From contig NC_051063.1 in NCBI RefSeq assembly GCF_004664715.2, positions 72,745,518 through 72,809,517 of the forward strand: a DNA stretch of 64,000 nucleotides, written 5' to 3'. Below the pieces are notes generated by a model that saw only the letters and a program-made list of their open reading frames with translations, did not search any database and had not been told where the DNA came from. Each line of letters starts with the position of its first letter. Within the stretch, counting starts at the first letter, position 1. Source of the DNA: Peromyscus leucopus. Lineage: Eukaryota; Chordata; Mammalia; Rodentia; Cricetidae. Positions 1-11,640 of the stretch are shown here, in pieces. The position numbers and the translations under genes are program-made.

Positions 1-522
1 CCACCCGCTGAACCCGGAGATGGACAGTGAATGGGAGCCAAGAGTAGCGACATGTTCAAGGAGACGAAGACTTGAGGAGCCAAACTTAGGGACAAGTGAC
101 AGAGAGACAGTTGATGGGCAAGAGGGAGATGTCACCTGCCTTGTCTACTCCAAGTGTGAGAACAGCAGTTGTGTTGCCTAGAAGATGGAGGGGGTGATCC
201 CGGAAGGACCAAAGCGCTGTGGCCGTTGCTCTTGAGAAACTTGAGGAGTGGCTTATGCTACTCCGTGGATTCCTGTGTAGATGGCCTCTTCCTTATCAAG
301 ACTCAAACTCAACACCAGGAATAACGAAGTGGATTTGAAGATGTGTGAGACAGCAGATGTCAGCTCCAGCTCATCACGGCTTTGGGAAATTCATTAATGG
401 GAATAACATTAATTCATTGCTACCTCCCAGCATCACTGTTGCCGCTTGTGGACTTCAGGAATCCTGTCTCCCCATCAAAGACAGGACCAGGAACGATGGG
501 AACATAGAAGTGCCTTTAACAT
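1..522. other. Unique DNA, no gene seen
   Basis: There is no convincing coding frame, RNA gene or repeat here. The short open frame near 345-548 runs into an ID-like SINE at its 3' end, which argues against it being real. Confidence 0.6.
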
Positions 523-602
523 GCCCCCCACCCCCGTGCTTGGACTGAACCCAGGGCCTCGTGAATCCTAGACAAGAGCTCTACCGTTGGGTTCCACTCC
601 CG
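523..602 (-). repeat. ID-like SINE, minus strand
   Basis: On the minus strand this reads as the tRNA-derived ID/B4 left part: a GGTAGAGCTCTTGTCTAG core (the tRNA A-box side), then GGCCCTGGGTTCAGTCC (B-box like). It is diverged and short, with no clear A-tail. It could be the left half of a B4 element. Confidence 0.7.
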
Positions 603-1391
603 CTATACCCTACCTGCAATCCAGAACCTCTAAGAATGATCCATTCACTAGAGCAACCCGTTCTCAGGGTGGGACACAGCTCTTGACTATTCTGTGGGAC
701 AAAGGCAGGGGTGGCTGGAAGGAAAATTGGGGACCAGAATCCTGTAGAAACTCACTTTTTTGTTAACCACTGTCTGTTGCACAGGTTGGGAGACTCCATT
801 GTGCAGGGTAGATTAGCCTTCTGGTCCCTGCCATGTGCTTGTCATTGTTCTGATCACTGGCATTTGTACTATAATCTTTTCATGCTTGAGAAGTCAATGT
901 CCACATTCCCATTTCACAGACACTTAAAGAGGATCAGCAGGTTGTCTCTCTCCCCAGACAGAGCAGATGGATGCCCTGCGCTTGGCTTTTCTCTCATGGG
1001 AAAGGCTCAGAATCTCCCCAACTTGTGGCCAACATTTCTGCTACTTTCTGTGGTCTGCCCCTGAGATAACTTCCTCAGGTACTTAAGAAAAGGTGTTTAT
1101 TCAGTCTTTTATTAGAATAGCAGCAGTGGCTGCTCTTTTACACCAGGAACTGTCCCAATACCCTGAGACCTCAAGAAGTTCCTTTCCCAGGGCTTCCATC
1201 ATGCCTTCTCTGCCCCTAGCACTGTTTTCAACTTCTCTTTAAAATATTCAAAATGAGAAGAAATCTAAGCATTTCAGGAGTAAAGGTGTAAAGATGAGCA
1301 CAGAGTGGAGGGCTCAGTCATGGAGCCCTTATCTATCTGCTCTGTCCTTGAGTTCCAGCAAGAAAACCCCACCCATGGGAACAGCAAAGGG
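603..1391. other. Unique DNA, no gene seen
   Basis: The open frame at 711-1064 shows no recognisable domain and no splice or promoter context. No repeat was recognised. Confidence 0.55.
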
Positions 1392-1612
1392 TTGCATTGC
1401 AAACCCTTAGCCAGAGAACTATAGCCAGTAGACTAAATGTAGTTTCTGCTTGGGATGTAAATAAAGTTTTATTAGAACTGTTATTTGTTTATCTATCAGC
1501 TTTGGCTGCTTTTGCACTTCACTGGTGAATTTTAGTAGCTGGAACAAGAGACTTTCTGGACCCAATGCCTAGATCACATGCTTTCTCTTTCTAACAGGAG
1601 TTGGTGACCCTG
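1392..1612 (+). mobile_element. Ancient non-autonomous hAT DNA transposon, copy 1
   Basis: The core GTAAATAAAGTTTTATT is followed by the TTTGGCTGCTTTTGCACT block, a block resembling ACTATCTGGCCC and an end like TTTGCTGACCCCTG. Together these match the old mammalian hAT MITE whose end reads CAGGGGTCGGCAAACT. I do not assign a subfamily name. It is heavily mutated and cannot be active. A second copy in the same orientation lies at 10,372-10,578. Confidence 0.75.
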
Positions 1613-2755
1613 ACTTCAGCTGTCAAAAGTGAAATACTGATACAAGGGTCTCTCTTCAGAAAAGCCCTTGGGGGCAGAGGTGTGCCACCACATCCCTTCA
1701 TCTTTAGTCATTGAATGCTCATGGCCACTTAACTGCACAGCAGGCTCCCAGCTCTACCTTGAGAACAAAAGCTGAGCACAGTATCCCTTTCCACCAGAGA
1801 CAGTGTGGTGTAAAAGAGGGCTGTGCAGTCGTGGTGCTGGAGAGCAGAACTGTGCAAACCAATATGGAGGCACCGGGCTTGGAAGTTGGGTGTCCTAGAA
1901 AGAGGCAGCCAATCCCACCGAGGAGGAGGCAGGGAAGCCTTCTGAGACATGATGGACTCTGGCCCTTGGAGGGTTCCGAGTACAGGAGCAGCCATGATGG
2001 GCTGTGGATGAGTAGTAAGGGTCGGCCTTGTGTTATACACGGGGACCTCCAGCTTTGCATGTCAATGTCCTTCCCACTTTAGCAGGTTCCATCTTGGCTC
2101 ACCTTTCAGGTGGGGAAGGAAATAATGGAGAGACAGAAGGCATGAGTGACAGGACACTGGCACCTGCCTTGTCCTTCTTAGGAGAGCTGCGGGGGACAGA
2201 CGCCCTGGAAGGCCCTCTGAAAATCATCAGGGCACAAAGTCCAGCGAATAAGTGGGCCTTTGTCAGTGGGCCTGGCACCTGGGCACAGGAGGGAGCAACC
2301 ATTTCAGCTATGGACGAACATGGCAGTTTTGAACTTGAGGGCATCCAACACCCTTTGCCTCTATAGCATGCGTACAGCAATTGTTGAAATTGCATACAAC
2401 CCTCCCTCTACAGAAGGGTAGAACTGTTATTGCTGTCTTCATAGTATTGTTAAATACAGCGATATTTCATGAAAACAATCCAAACCTCAAGTCCATCTCC
2501 TTCCATGGCCTTGCTTACGTACTTAGCCAGTCATTATCATTATCTTCAGTTATGTCTAAAGGACTGGTTTGGGTCTCTGTTGTGGAAATAAAAAAAGAAA
2601 GAAAAGAAAAGAAAGAAATTTTTGAGAGGAAATGGGTTACCGAATGGTGGGGTCTGAGCTCTGGGCATCAACCTTGAGCCAGATCAATTTCTTGCTTTTG
2701 GAGACCTCTGCACCCCTCTGCTGAGAGCCTTGTTTTCCCGTATCAGGTGATGGAT
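1613..2755. other. Unique DNA with a short A-rich tract
   Basis: Overlapping open frames on both strands at about 1,711-2,395 cannot all be real, and none resembles a known protein. A GAAA-type purine tract lies at 2,588-2,622. No gene is seen. Confidence 0.55.
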
Positions 2756-2845
2756 GGGGCTGGAGTGCAGCTCAGTGGTGGATGTGTGCATTGAATGTAG
2801 AAGGTCTGGATTCTCTAGATAGTATGCCCACAAAAGGACAACACA
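2756..2845 (+). repeat. ID-like SINE
   Basis: It starts GGGGCTGGAGTGCAGCTCAG, the usual tRNA-derived head of ID/B2/B4 elements. The rest is diverged and ends in a short A-rich stretch. Confidence 0.6.
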
Positions 2846-3040
2846 CTTAAAGGTGGCATGGCCATTCAGCACCTGAGAGTGCCCCAGCACCACCCTGAGG
2901 CCCTGAGTGGTACCTTGCAGCAAGGCCTCTGACATAGGAGGGTCCCAGTTTCTTCATCTGCAGAAGCAGAAGCTGGATCTTCCCCCCCACGGACTGGGGA
3001 AGACCATTAAAGGAGATGCTTTGGTCTTTCTGTTAGATGT

Positions 3041-3139
3041 TTGTTTGTCTGTTGTTTTTGTTTGTCAAGACCGGGTTTCTCTGTGTAGCCCTGACTGTCC
3101 TGGAACTCGCTCTGTAGCCCAGGCTGGCCTGCTGGCCCC
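3041..3139 (-). repeat. B1 SINE, truncated, minus strand
   Basis: CCGGGTTTCTCTGTGTAGCC and AGGCTGGCCTGCTGG are the reverse complement of the 3' part of a rodent B1 (7SL-derived). A TTTG-rich tract on the left is the A-tail of the inserted copy. The 5' half of B1 is missing. Confidence 0.85.
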
Positions 3140-4861
3140 TATGGTCTTTCTTATGGTAAACCTTTTCAATCCTTCTGCAAAACAAGCCAAATGACGTCAA
3201 TGGAAGGGGCAGAGGCTACTGCAAAGCCTAGCAGCAAAACCCTGGGCGGTGAATGCAGAAGACGGCTGAGACAGTCGGAGACTCTGTATCTGTACTCCTC
3301 ACGCAGTGTGTTGCCAGGTCCAGGGTCTATAGATGGCAGTCTCCTGCCAACTTCCAGCCAGTGAAACCGGCTTTATCAACGACTACACTCCACGCAAAGG
3401 GAGCAAGCAAGGCAAGGAAGGTGTCAGAAGTCTGACGATTCCTAACTCACCTTCAGAAGTAACCTAAGCCTTCCAGGGACCCACACGGTCACTCAGAATG
3501 TTTGGTTTTGAAAATCAAAAGTATTTTTCTAAAATATTTATCTACAAATCATATTTTACTAAAGGAAAGATAGTCCACAAATATACAAAAAACTTGGTGC
3601 TTGAATGTTGAAGCCATGTAACTGAGTCATTGTTGAGATTTTCCCTCAACAAACCCACCCCCATCTGCTTCCTGTCTTCAGGGGTGTCTTCCAAGCTGCT
3701 CAGCTATAGAACTCACAGCAAGGGAATGGGCCCTTTTCCTTGTGGTACTGTGTTTCCATCTTAATGTATTCCTGTGGGTCTTTGACACCCATTCTGGAGA
3801 ACCACATCTACTGGTCAGCCTTGGCATTCAGAGGTCTATGCCAGACTTTGCCTTTGCTGGTCATCAAAGACGCTCTAATTAAAATGAAGAAAGATTGTTT
3901 TAATCTTCATTTGACCATGATGAGTTTGAGCCATTGAAATGGTCATTGTAGGGTAAAAATGCTTGGTCAAAAATCAGTAAATTTCCAACCATTTGAGTCA
4001 TATGCCAGGGCCAGTGGCAAACGCTGGGGGCAGAAATAAGTGCCTGACATATAGGGACATCCAAGAGGAACAGTCAGGTGATTGGGCCATTCTCACGCAG
4101 GGGACAGCTATTATATTAAAGGCAGAAGAGGCTGCTTGGGAGACATGAAATAGAGCTACTCTGATGTGTGTGTGTGTGTGGGGGGGAGGAGGGCCAAAGG
4201 GACTGAGCCCCTGGGGCTGCTAAGCAGAGAAGTATGGGCACACTAAAGTGCCCGGATTGGGAAAGGAGGACAAGCAAGTGTGGATGAAGCATGGTGTGGG
4301 AGGAGAGTGCAGAGGCAGCAGATGGAGAGGGAGCAAGACCCTAGACATGATGGAGAGGAGCTGCCCTGCCCCAAGCACACCAGCAGCCACTCAGCGCTCT
4401 TAATCTGACAAATGGCAAGATTGGACTGACCATTTAGAAAAAGAATTCCGGTTGCTAGTGTAGACAATTGATTAAGCCCAGTAAGAACTGCGGCAGGAAC
4501 TCCAGCTGAGGTGAGAGAAGATATGGCCTGTGGTGCTGGGGACAGACAGAGCTGAACAGATCCACTGGTTTGAGTCTGGGTTCTTCTGTGATGGAATCTC
4601 GGGATTCAGGAGTTGAGAGAGGAGGAGGCACCTGTCACAAGTGCTGCTACTCAGGTAGAGGACCCTGGGAAAGCAGACACAGTAGGAAGACAAGAGCTCA
4701 CAACACACTTGGACTGCTGGTGTGGTGTGTCTGTCATCCAGGTCCCTTGTGCAGGCAGCAGCTTTGTCTACAGATTTGATGCTCCATGGGGAGGTCCCCA
4801 TGGGGGTCTGCATCAACCTTGGATGAAGACACATCACCTCACTTGGCTTTTTGACAGGAGT
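3140..4861. other. Unique DNA; CRE palindrome and short GT tract
   Basis: A perfect cAMP-response palindrome, TGACGTCA, lies at 3,192-3,199. A short (GT)n plus G run lies at about 4,161-4,190. The segment 3,500-3,640 is AT-rich. No gene or clear repeat is seen. Confidence 0.5.
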
Positions 4862-4937
4862 GCTTGGGGTCTGAACTCAGGTCCTCGTCCTTGCTCAGGA
4901 AGCACTTTACCAACCAAAATAGCTCCCTGGCCCCAAA
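4862..4937 (-). repeat. B2-like SINE head, minus strand
   Basis: The reverse complement reads as a B2/B3 head: GGCCAGGGAGCTATTTTGG, then a GGTAAAGTGCTTCCTGAGCA block and a block close to GGACCTGAGTTCAGACCCC. Only the tRNA-related part is clear. Confidence 0.7.
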
Positions 4938-6179
4938 ACCAAGCTCAGGAATAATAAATCAGGACATCGAGCTCAGAGCAGGCAGGGTGACATGGTTGGG
5001 GGTGTGATGCAGAGCCGGGAGCCCCAAACACAACATGCTGAGTGGTTTTAAGCTCCAAACTCTCAGGCTTATCTCAACAGCACTAAGAAGAGCTTCAGGG
5101 ATGTGGCTGAGGTTCTCAGCCTCTAACCTCCTCCCTGCATCAGAGGACACATCTGCTAACCTCCTCCCTGCATCAGAGGGCACATCTGGAGAAGATAACG
5201 ACAGCAACTCTGGAGGCCCCTCTGGGTCTCGGGACACAAAAACTTAGAAATTATGTGGTTGAGAGCCACAAAGAACTCACTCCTTTTTCTTTTAGCCCCA
5301 GTGCCCTGAATGACCAAAGCAATGATTTTGCAATCGACCGACATTCTTATATCTAGTGAAACTCTTCCCACAGGAAGCATCTATGATGGAAACCTTGGGC
5401 AGGCAAGTTAAATGTACAAAATTTTCCCATGAAAATGGAATTGATTCTCTAAGCGGAGAAACAAACTCAGTCGGTGTGTTAGTTCAATATTAAAAGCAAC
5501 CATAAAGACCCTCGCATCCAAGACCATGGCCTGCTGCGGTTAGATGTGGGGATGTCTGCTCATTGCCTGAGCTGTAGCCAAAAGATGTAGGCTAGGACAG
5601 TCCCCGTCCCCATATCCTCAGTATGTGCCCTCAGCACCTCTATCAGGGACACTGCAGTGGTCAAACACCTGACCGGAGCGACCAGGGAGAGGAAGAAGAA
5701 CTGACTTTGGCTGATGGTTGGGGTACCATCCATGGTGGGGAGGGGCAGTGAGAGGAGCAGCTCATGGTCTTGACTCTAGGACTGGGAGGTTGCTTGCTCA
5801 CCTCTCGACCAATCAGGAGACACAGGGGATAGGAAGGGAGGCAAGCGATAAAACTTTAAGGCCTGCCTTCTAGTCACCCACATCCTCCAATCAGACCCTA
5901 CTTCTTTTTGTTCCAGTCTCCCCAAGCAGTATGGACCAACGGCCAAGAATTCAAACACAGTTCACATTCAAACTATGGCAACGCTTCTCCTGGAGCACTC
6001 AGCCCAGCCCAGTGTATCCGGCCTTCAGTAGCTACTCTATTCTTCTGGTGTGCAGGGTGGTCCCTAAGCACAGAACCATAGCCATCGCCTGTTGGTGGAT
6101 CCTTTCCTCTGCCCTGAGCCCCTGCCCATTTGTAGTTCCTGAGCATCATTGTTTAAGCCAAAGCTTGATCCTGAGATTG
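4938..6179. other. Unique DNA with a 33-bp tandem duplication
   Basis: The only structure seen is a 33-bp unit present twice at 5,123-5,188 with one mismatch. No coding frame is credible. Confidence 0.55.
5123..5188. repeat. 33-bp tandem duplication
   Basis: The unit begins CTAACCTCCTCCCTGCATCA and occurs at 5,123-5,155 and 5,156-5,188. The copies differ at one base (GGACAC versus GGGCAC). This suggests a fairly recent local slippage or duplication. Confidence 0.9.
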
Positions 6180-6478
6180 AGGATTCCTAACAGCTCAGTT
6201 AGTAAAGGGCTTGCTGCATAGGCTTGAAGACCTGAGTTCAGATCCCCGCCCCCCACATACACACATGTGAAAAGGCCAAGTGAGGTGGCATACACTTGTA
6301 ATTTCAGTGCTGGGGAGTCAGAGACAGGTGGATCTCTGGGATCCAGCCAGCCTAGTGTAATTGGAGAGTTCCAGGCTAGTGAGAGACCCCTTCTCAAAAA
6401 CAAGGTGGATGGCACCTGAGGAATGACACCTGAGATTGACTTCTGGTCTCTACATGCACGTGTATACGCAAGTGCGTG
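6180..6478 (+). repeat. B3 SINE, near full length
   Basis: It follows the B3 order: a tRNA-like head (CAGCTCAGTTAGTAAAG, GACCTGAGTTCAGATCCCC), then a B1-like middle (AGTGAGGTGGCATACACTTG). The B3 body follows (GAGAGACCCCTTCTC, GACTTCTGGTCTCTACATGC) and runs straight into a CA tail. Diverged but clear. Confidence 0.85.

Positions 6479-6532
<54 letters not shown>
6479..6532 (+). repeat. (CA)n microsatellite, tail of the B3
   Basis: About 25 CA units follow a short CGCGCG stretch. It has grown from the CA-rich 3' end of the neighbouring B3 element. Alternating purine-pyrimidine of this kind can adopt Z-DNA. Confidence 0.95.
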
Positions 6533-6535
<3 letters not shown>

Positions 6536-8530
6536 CCCACAAAAAACAAGAACAAAACAAAACCTGACATAGAAATGACTTCAGGACACTAACCCTAAAA
6601 TAATTTCAGGAAAACAAAGACGGCTCAAACAGGGCAGAGGAAGGAGGAGGAACACTCTCACTCAGAGCCAGGCTGTAGGACAGAGCAGTGTGGAAGGGCA
6701 AGAGCATCAGGAGCAGGCCCCTGATTTGGGATTCACTGGCTCACATGCATCTCTTCTGATAAGCTGCAAAATCTAAAACTCCTTATTAAATGTCAGATAA
6801 ATCGGCTGGCCTGAGGCGAAGCCTCTGAACGGATGGCGAGTGCCGCAGTCCGATTCTCTGTAATTGATGGGCTCTGGAAAAGCAGAACCAATCCAGGCTG
6901 ATTGCAGATGAAATGACTCCAGCCAGCAAAGTTCAAACAAGAAATATGTGAACTTTAAAGTACTTGAACACAAATCAAGACAGTGAGTTTTTATAAAAAT
7001 CTTTACTAGCTCAAACTGCTGAAGCTCAGAATGACCTTTATTCTTTGGGGTGAGAAGCTGGTGGGGCAGAGAATGCTCCCACCATATATCAGGTCGAGCT
7101 ATGGGAGAAGAGCAGGGAGGGGAACCTGCCACCAGCCCCACTCCATACCTACAGGGACCTGGGAAGTGACAGTTTGGTGGAGACAGAACCCCCTCCTTCC
7201 ATTGTTCCATTGGACTGGACCTTGTGCTTTTTGCAGGACATTGGATGGGACTTCCCATATGCTCCTTAGACCATGGACTCGGGACACTGGGCTATAGACC
7301 CAGCTTCTCATCTATGCTCAGACATCCTGGTCCCCAAGCCAATACCAGTTGAACTCAGTAAACAAACATCCATGGGCCTGGTAAACATAGGACTCAGCAG
7401 ATGTAGATCTATGCTCTATATCATCCTCCATCATTCCTGAGAGGCATCCTTTTGGCATATAAGGAAACGGAAGGTTCTGGAGGACTTGGAGGACTATGGC
7501 TATAGAAGGATAGAGCTGGGTTTTTTTTTTTTATGTCATCTGTTGGATTCTGATCCCCTGCACATTCTTCCATCCCAAGTGTGTCCCTTCGTGACACCAA
7601 TTGGGCACCATGTGCAGTCTTATCCTACATGGGGGTCTTTCTTACTAGATTCCGTTGTAACCACCAGCTGGAAGAGCTAAAGGAGGCATCCCCAGCCATC
7701 TGGCTCCGATGCTCAAGAGTCTGCCCACTGTGCAGTGTAGTGGGTAGCTGCTCCAGCTCTGACCTCAGAACACTGCCCCTAGTGTGGCAGCAAGTAACTG
7801 CCACACCTGCCTATGACCTGCCCCTGGGGTGTGGCCAGGAGGGGCCCCTTAAGACCTGAGATGTGTATGTGTTCACTCTTTTAGCTCCCCATGGTCCTGG
7901 AGGCTGGATTTGCAGACCAAGTCAGAGTTCCCCAGAGAACTGCACTGGACTGTACCTCATATCTCCCAGATCCTGTAATTGACCCCTTATTGGTTGTAAG
8001 TTACCCCTGAAGTAAACCTCTTTTAATGATCAGATAAAGTACATGGAATTGCCTTGTTAATTATAGCAATAGTGCAGGGCTACCTCTGTCTACAGGATGT
8101 GGGCATCTGAGGAGAAGCAGGGATACTGAGCAAAGGAAGAGTGTTCAGAAATTGATGGGGTCTGTGTTGGGAAGCACTGTGGTAGTGCTGTTATGCTGGA
8201 CCCTGTGGAACAAAAAAGTTCAAATGTAGGATGTAAAGGAGCTATGCACACTGAGCCAGAGATCACACTGAGCCAGAGATCACTCAATCAGTCCCTCATT
8301 CATCTAATCTTCATCTAAACCCTCCTCTTTCTCGCATTGGCGTAGCTCTGGAGAGTCCGCTAGGCACTCGGGACAGACATCGCAGTGAATTCATGTTTCA
8401 AGTTTGTGGGTTTGGGCATAAACATTAAATCAAGCAGGATAACTTTCTAGCATTGTCTAGATACTCCATTCTGACCAGTTTGTGGAGGCCAACAGCCATT
8501 GACATCAAAGCCCAAACTATATATCTCAAA
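6533..8530. other. Unique DNA with a conserved-looking island
   Basis: The island at about 6,770-6,990 is repeat-free, has several CpGs and carries a homeodomain-type TAATTGATGGGC. A T run lies at about 7,519-7,532 and a perfect 17-bp tandem duplication at 8,247-8,280. Open frames on both strands overlap and look like chance. Confidence 0.45.
8247..8280. repeat. 17-bp perfect tandem duplication
   Basis: CACACTGAGCCAGAGAT occurs twice head to tail with no mismatch. Confidence 0.95.
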
Positions 8531-8660
8531 GTATGGATTCCAGCCAGGCATGGCATACAGCACATCTGTAATCCTAGCCTGGTAGACTGAGGCAAGGGGA
8601 TCTTGAGTTTGGGGCCAGCCTGGGCTACCCACTGGGACCCCATTTCAAAAAATAAAAAGT
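8531..8660 (+). repeat. B1 SINE, diverged
   Basis: GCCAGGCATGGCATACAGCA, TCTGTAATCCTAGCCTGG, GGCCAGCCTGGGCTACC and a terminal A-rich tract follow the 7SL/B1 order. Confidence 0.85.
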
Positions 8661-10002
8661 GGAAAGGTTTAAGCAGGAATTGAGGGATAGAAGAGAGGAG
8701 GAAGAATAGGGAAGGATCAACCAAAGCTAAATGTGTATAAAAAATGCCAGAAGGAATCCTGCTACTTCATAAGCTAATTAAAATAATAGAAATCAAATGA
8801 TAAAATAAGAAAAATGCCATCAAAATCTAGATTTAGATGCTACTTGGCTTTCAAATAAGAAGCAGATAATTTCTTCAGTACAAATGCATTCCAAATGATA
8901 GAATGAACATACTTATACTAAAATGTTTTATTCACACATCTGAGAGTCAGGTCTAACTAGGCAGCCTGTATTTGCAAAACAAATCCCACTTTACACCTGA
9001 GTGATCTTTAACCTTCAACTCTTTTCCAGAAGGCTCTGCAGAAGGGGCCAGGGGAAGGTCACCTGCAGAGCAAGAGAGACACACTGAGGCCAACAGTCAA
9101 GGCTCAGGGACCCTGCCCAAGGCCTTTTCTGCTCCACAAGGCTGCCTTCTGTGAACCCAGTGGAAGGGGTCTGGATCTAGGGAGAAGCTCACAGATGTGT
9201 CACATCATTTGCTTTCCCAGTTGCCACAGATGCACTGAAATGAGGTGACCCCTCCAGGCAATGCAGCATCCTTAATCCTGGTGGGAAAAGGAAGAATCCA
9301 GATAGTGAAATTTCCCAGTATTCAAAACTACTCTGGCCCTAGAATCAAAGGCCCATGGCTACAATAGGAAGCAGGTAAGCCCCGGGACTCTCTCGGCCCC
9401 ACCCCCAGCCCATCCTTGTAGCAGGTGTGCGGCAGCCCCCATATGGGCAGCATTTGGTGAAATGCTTCAGGGAAAATCAAAAAGTAATATCGCCACAGCT
9501 TAAGGGAAATCCCATTTCCTCTGCAGAGCAGCCTCTCCAGAGATGGCGGCCCGTGTCAAGGTGCCTTTATCTGAACACATTCTATTTGGGAAGGAGCAGG
9601 AAGAAGGCCCAGCCTCCGCAGGTAACTCAATCAGATTCTTTGGCATTCACAGGGATATCTGTTACCAGGAGCCTCTCGGGGCAGCAAGGGGATTAGCAGA
9701 AGGATCACCTGCCACTTACTGAGTGTCAACCCAGAAAGAAATGGCCTCACGACCAGCCCTGCTTAATCGGGTCCTAGAGGGCTGTTCTCAAAGGGAAGAG
9801 TGACAGCAGCATTTCCAGGCATGTTTTAAACTGTCTCTCAGATCAGGGACAGGGACTTAGCACAGAGAGATAGCAATGTCAACAGTGGCCACTGGAGGAA
9901 TTTCTGACAAGTGGCTCTTTGTTAACTGACCAGTGTGTGCTGGGCATTGATATGGAAGCTCCAGACCCTTTAAAATAGCCCCAAAGCCTGTATCTGAGGG
10001 CT
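8661..10002. other. Unique DNA, no gene seen
   Basis: It begins with an AT-rich stretch (8,740-8,950). No repeat or coding frame is convincing. Confidence 0.5.
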
Positions 10003-10138
10003 AGTGACAGAGCTCAGTGACGGCGCTCTTGTCTAACAGGGGATGCTCTTAATTGCCAGCATTGTAAGATAGATATAGATATATAGATATATATATGTAA
10101 TTATATAGATTGTTTTTATAAATTAAAAAAAAGTCCAA
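10003..10138 (+). repeat. ID-like SINE remnant and AT-rich tail
   Basis: GACAGAGCTCAGTGACGG and a CTCTTGTCTAACA block resemble an ID head. A degenerate GATA/TA-rich and A-rich tail follows at 10,066-10,138. Strongly diverged. Confidence 0.5.
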
Positions 10139-10371
10139 CTTCCATGGGCATCAATTTGAGGCCAAGACAATCTGCTCATCAAAACTGCACATCCCAGCTT
10201 TACATCACATTTGACAACAGGAGAAACCAAGATCAGGCCAGGCCAACTTCTGAACCCGGGCAGCCACAACAGACCCCTGCTTTCCTCATATATGATGCAG
10301 CCTTCATGGGAGCCACGAGGCAGGGTGGCCTAAAGAAAGGACCGATCCCAAGTCATGCACAGCCCACATCC

Positions 10372-10578
10372 ATAGTCAGCAAAATACGGCAAATGCCAAA
10401 CCCACGCCACTGGCTATTTTGTAAGTGAAGTCTTATTTGGTAGCAATCATATGGATCATTTACACGTTGTTTGCGACAGTTTCCAACTATGATGGCGGCA
10501 TTGACTGTAAAGGTGGAAACCATACAGCTGACAAATATTTGGTATCTTCCTTTATAGAAAGAAATGACTTGTCGTTGG
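10372..10578 (+). mobile_element. Ancient non-autonomous hAT DNA transposon, copy 2
   Basis: It belongs to the same family and orientation as 1,392-1,612. The blocks GTCAGCAAAATACGGC, GCCAAACCC, TTTTGTAAGTGAAGTCTTAT, CATTTACACGTTGT and TATGATGGCGGCATTGA line up with the CGGCAAACTACGGCC... AATAAAGTTTTATTGG family in order. A frame on the minus strand across it is fortuitous. Confidence 0.75.
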
Positions 10579-10849
10579 CCTGCACTATTTCTTAGTAGAC
10601 ATCTCACAACGCTGTTTAGACTCAGATCAGCATTGTGGTGGGTAGGGGTAGAGCAGGGTGTCACGTCTTCATGCATTGAAAATCACAAAATGATGGAGGA
10701 GGAGGTGCTGAAGAGGAAGCCCTCGATCGCCAGCAGAGTTCCAGACAGAGCTGTCTCAACTAGGTTTCTCTTCCACAAACAATCCCAAGTTAATCAAAAG
10801 GAACGCCGCACCTGCTTCTGTGTTTAGTTTCCTTAGGAGTAGACTGCTA

Positions 10850-11460
10850 AGGACCAGTGAAGTCAAGGATCTTGGAGGAAAAGCTACAACTCCCTTAGCT
10901 AAACCAGCACATCCCATAACTACATTCTAAACATTTCCTTACACCCACAGGTAAGTGTAGTCTCACTCCTCACCAAGGAAACTTCTCTTTGCAACAGATG
11001 GAGACCATTACAAATAAAACCACAACCAGTCAAAATGGAGAGTTGTGGGGCCCAGTCCCAATAAAGACATCTACAACACAACTCCTGCACCTAAGGTTCA
11101 AGGATCAGTTTGGAAAGGGGGCCAGAAAAATTGTAAGAGCCAGAGGAACAAGAAGTTTGCTGTGGGATTGTGTCTCCTAGCAATGTCCAAGAACCTACAC
11201 CCATGATATCTCCATCAGCGTGGCTACCTAAACGTGACCTGAATAGGACATCACCAACAGACATGCTACCATGGAAGGGAGAAACCCTCAATCCTAGACA
11301 AAGAACTATAGGCAGCTAAGGAATTCGGAGAGCAGGAAAAATATATTTCCCCAGGGAAGAGCACACTGATTGGTTATCCAGTGCGGCATGGTCAGCCCTG
11401 AAAACATACACACACAAGTAACATTGTACAGACTCAGCAGGCTGTGTTTATATATTTAGG

Positions 11461-11514
<54 letters not shown>

Positions 11515-11640
11515 AATTAGAGTAAAAAGAGACCACGAATTGGAAAGAGAACAAGAGAGGTGGGGTGCATGGGAGGGTTTGGAGGGAGGAAAGGGAATGA
11601 AGAAACTGATGTACTTATATCATAATCAAAACTTTTTTTA
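10850..11640 (+). mobile_element. Rodent L1 (LINE-1) 3' UTR fragment
   Basis: The known rodent L1 3' UTR order is visible: TACAACTCCCTTAGC, the CAACAGATGGAGACCATTAC block, CAACTCCTGCACCTAAGG, GTGTCTCCTAGCAATGTC, GAGCACACTGATTGG, a CA tract, GGGAGGGTTTGGAGGGAGG, and the end ACTTATATCATAATCAAAA. There is no ORF2 sequence, so this is a 5'-truncated dead copy. The CA expansion at 11,462-11,513 sits where this UTR is normally TA/CA-rich. Confidence 0.9.
11462..11513 (+). repeat. (CA)n microsatellite inside L1
   Basis: About 26 uninterrupted CA units lie within the L1 3' UTR. Confidence 0.95.

Noticed and set aside
523..602. tRNA gene
   Set aside because: The A-box and B-box-like words belong to a diverged ID-type SINE. 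No cloverleaf or intact anticodon arm can be folded by eye.
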